A program made the translations under genes and the position numbers. A stretch of DNA of 50,000 nt from Chromera velia (taxonomy: Eukaryota; Sar; Chromeraceae). The notes beneath the pieces are model-generated. The model had not been told where the DNA came from, did not search any database, and saw only the letters and a list, made by a program, of their open reading frames with translations. Of the stretch, positions 49,910-50,000 are shown one piece after another. Where the stretch lies: contig JAHBMJ010000035.1 in NCBI GenBank assembly GCA_018398765.1, positions 76,258-126,257 of the forward strand, written 5' to 3'. Position 1 is the stretch's first letter. Each line of letters begins with the position of its first letter.

Positions 49910-50000
49910 GTCGGTTGCTTGGTCTGTCTGTTGTCCATCCACGATTTTCTTCGTTTGCGTTCCCTTTGTGTATGCGACTTGATCAAACAAACACATATTA

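Overview
The window is nuclear DNA of a eukaryote. All genes are split by many introns. Nearly every exon junction I could set by reading phase has a donor of the form GTNNGT and an acceptor ending TGCAG or CAG. Gene-bearing DNA has moderate GC and is full of simple-sequence tracts (GAAA, TTTC, GACA, CA, GA). It is interrupted by sharply AT-rich islands carrying mobile-element remnants. A SecA gene with a signal-peptide-plus-basic leader points to an alga with a secondary (complex) plastid. That leader, a RING-CH/FHA protein, a MAPK-like relic and TGCATGC-rich upstream regions fit an alveolate alga of the chromerid type (Chromera velia-like). This organism call is inference; no ribosomal or organellar marker is present.

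Layout, left to right. (1) 390-2820 (+): 3' part of a beta-propeller (tectonin-like) protein gene; its 5' end lies outside the window. (2) 3.9-5.0 kb: AT-rich island. 5.0-8.1 kb: repeats, including a 17-copy minisatellite of about 51 bp. (3) 8471-12012 (+): MAPK-like kinase gene with a stop codon where the catalytic HRD should be, so a probable pseudogene. (4) 13.1-15.8 kb: scattered frames of acidic, disordered sequence, probably a decayed gene or element, then another AT-rich island. (5) 16603-20464 (-): nine-exon multi-pass membrane protein with a Pro/Gln/Tyr-rich tail; a dense TGCATGC cluster lies just upstream. (6) 21.1-22.1 kb: AT-rich island holding an intact 509-bp MITE with an 8-bp target-site duplication. 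(7) 22.3-26.0 kb: no recognisable gene. (8) 26025-30142 (-): RING-CH plus FHA protein. (9) 30863-34555 (+): omega-3 (FAD3-type) fatty acid desaturase, divergent from the RING-CH/FHA gene. (10) 34.6-39.8 kb: gene-poor, with AT-rich islands. (11) 39827-43346 (-): unknown protein of about 274 aa. (12) 43834-window end (+): nuclear secA, divergent from (11) and truncated by the window edge.

The recognised genes do not form one pathway. SecA serves thylakoid protein export, FAD3 makes trienoic fatty acids, and the RING-CH/FHA protein probably links phospho-recognition to ubiquitination. The most unusual general feature is that many introns open with a tetranucleotide array (GTCA)n or (GTCG)n that begins exactly at the splice donor.
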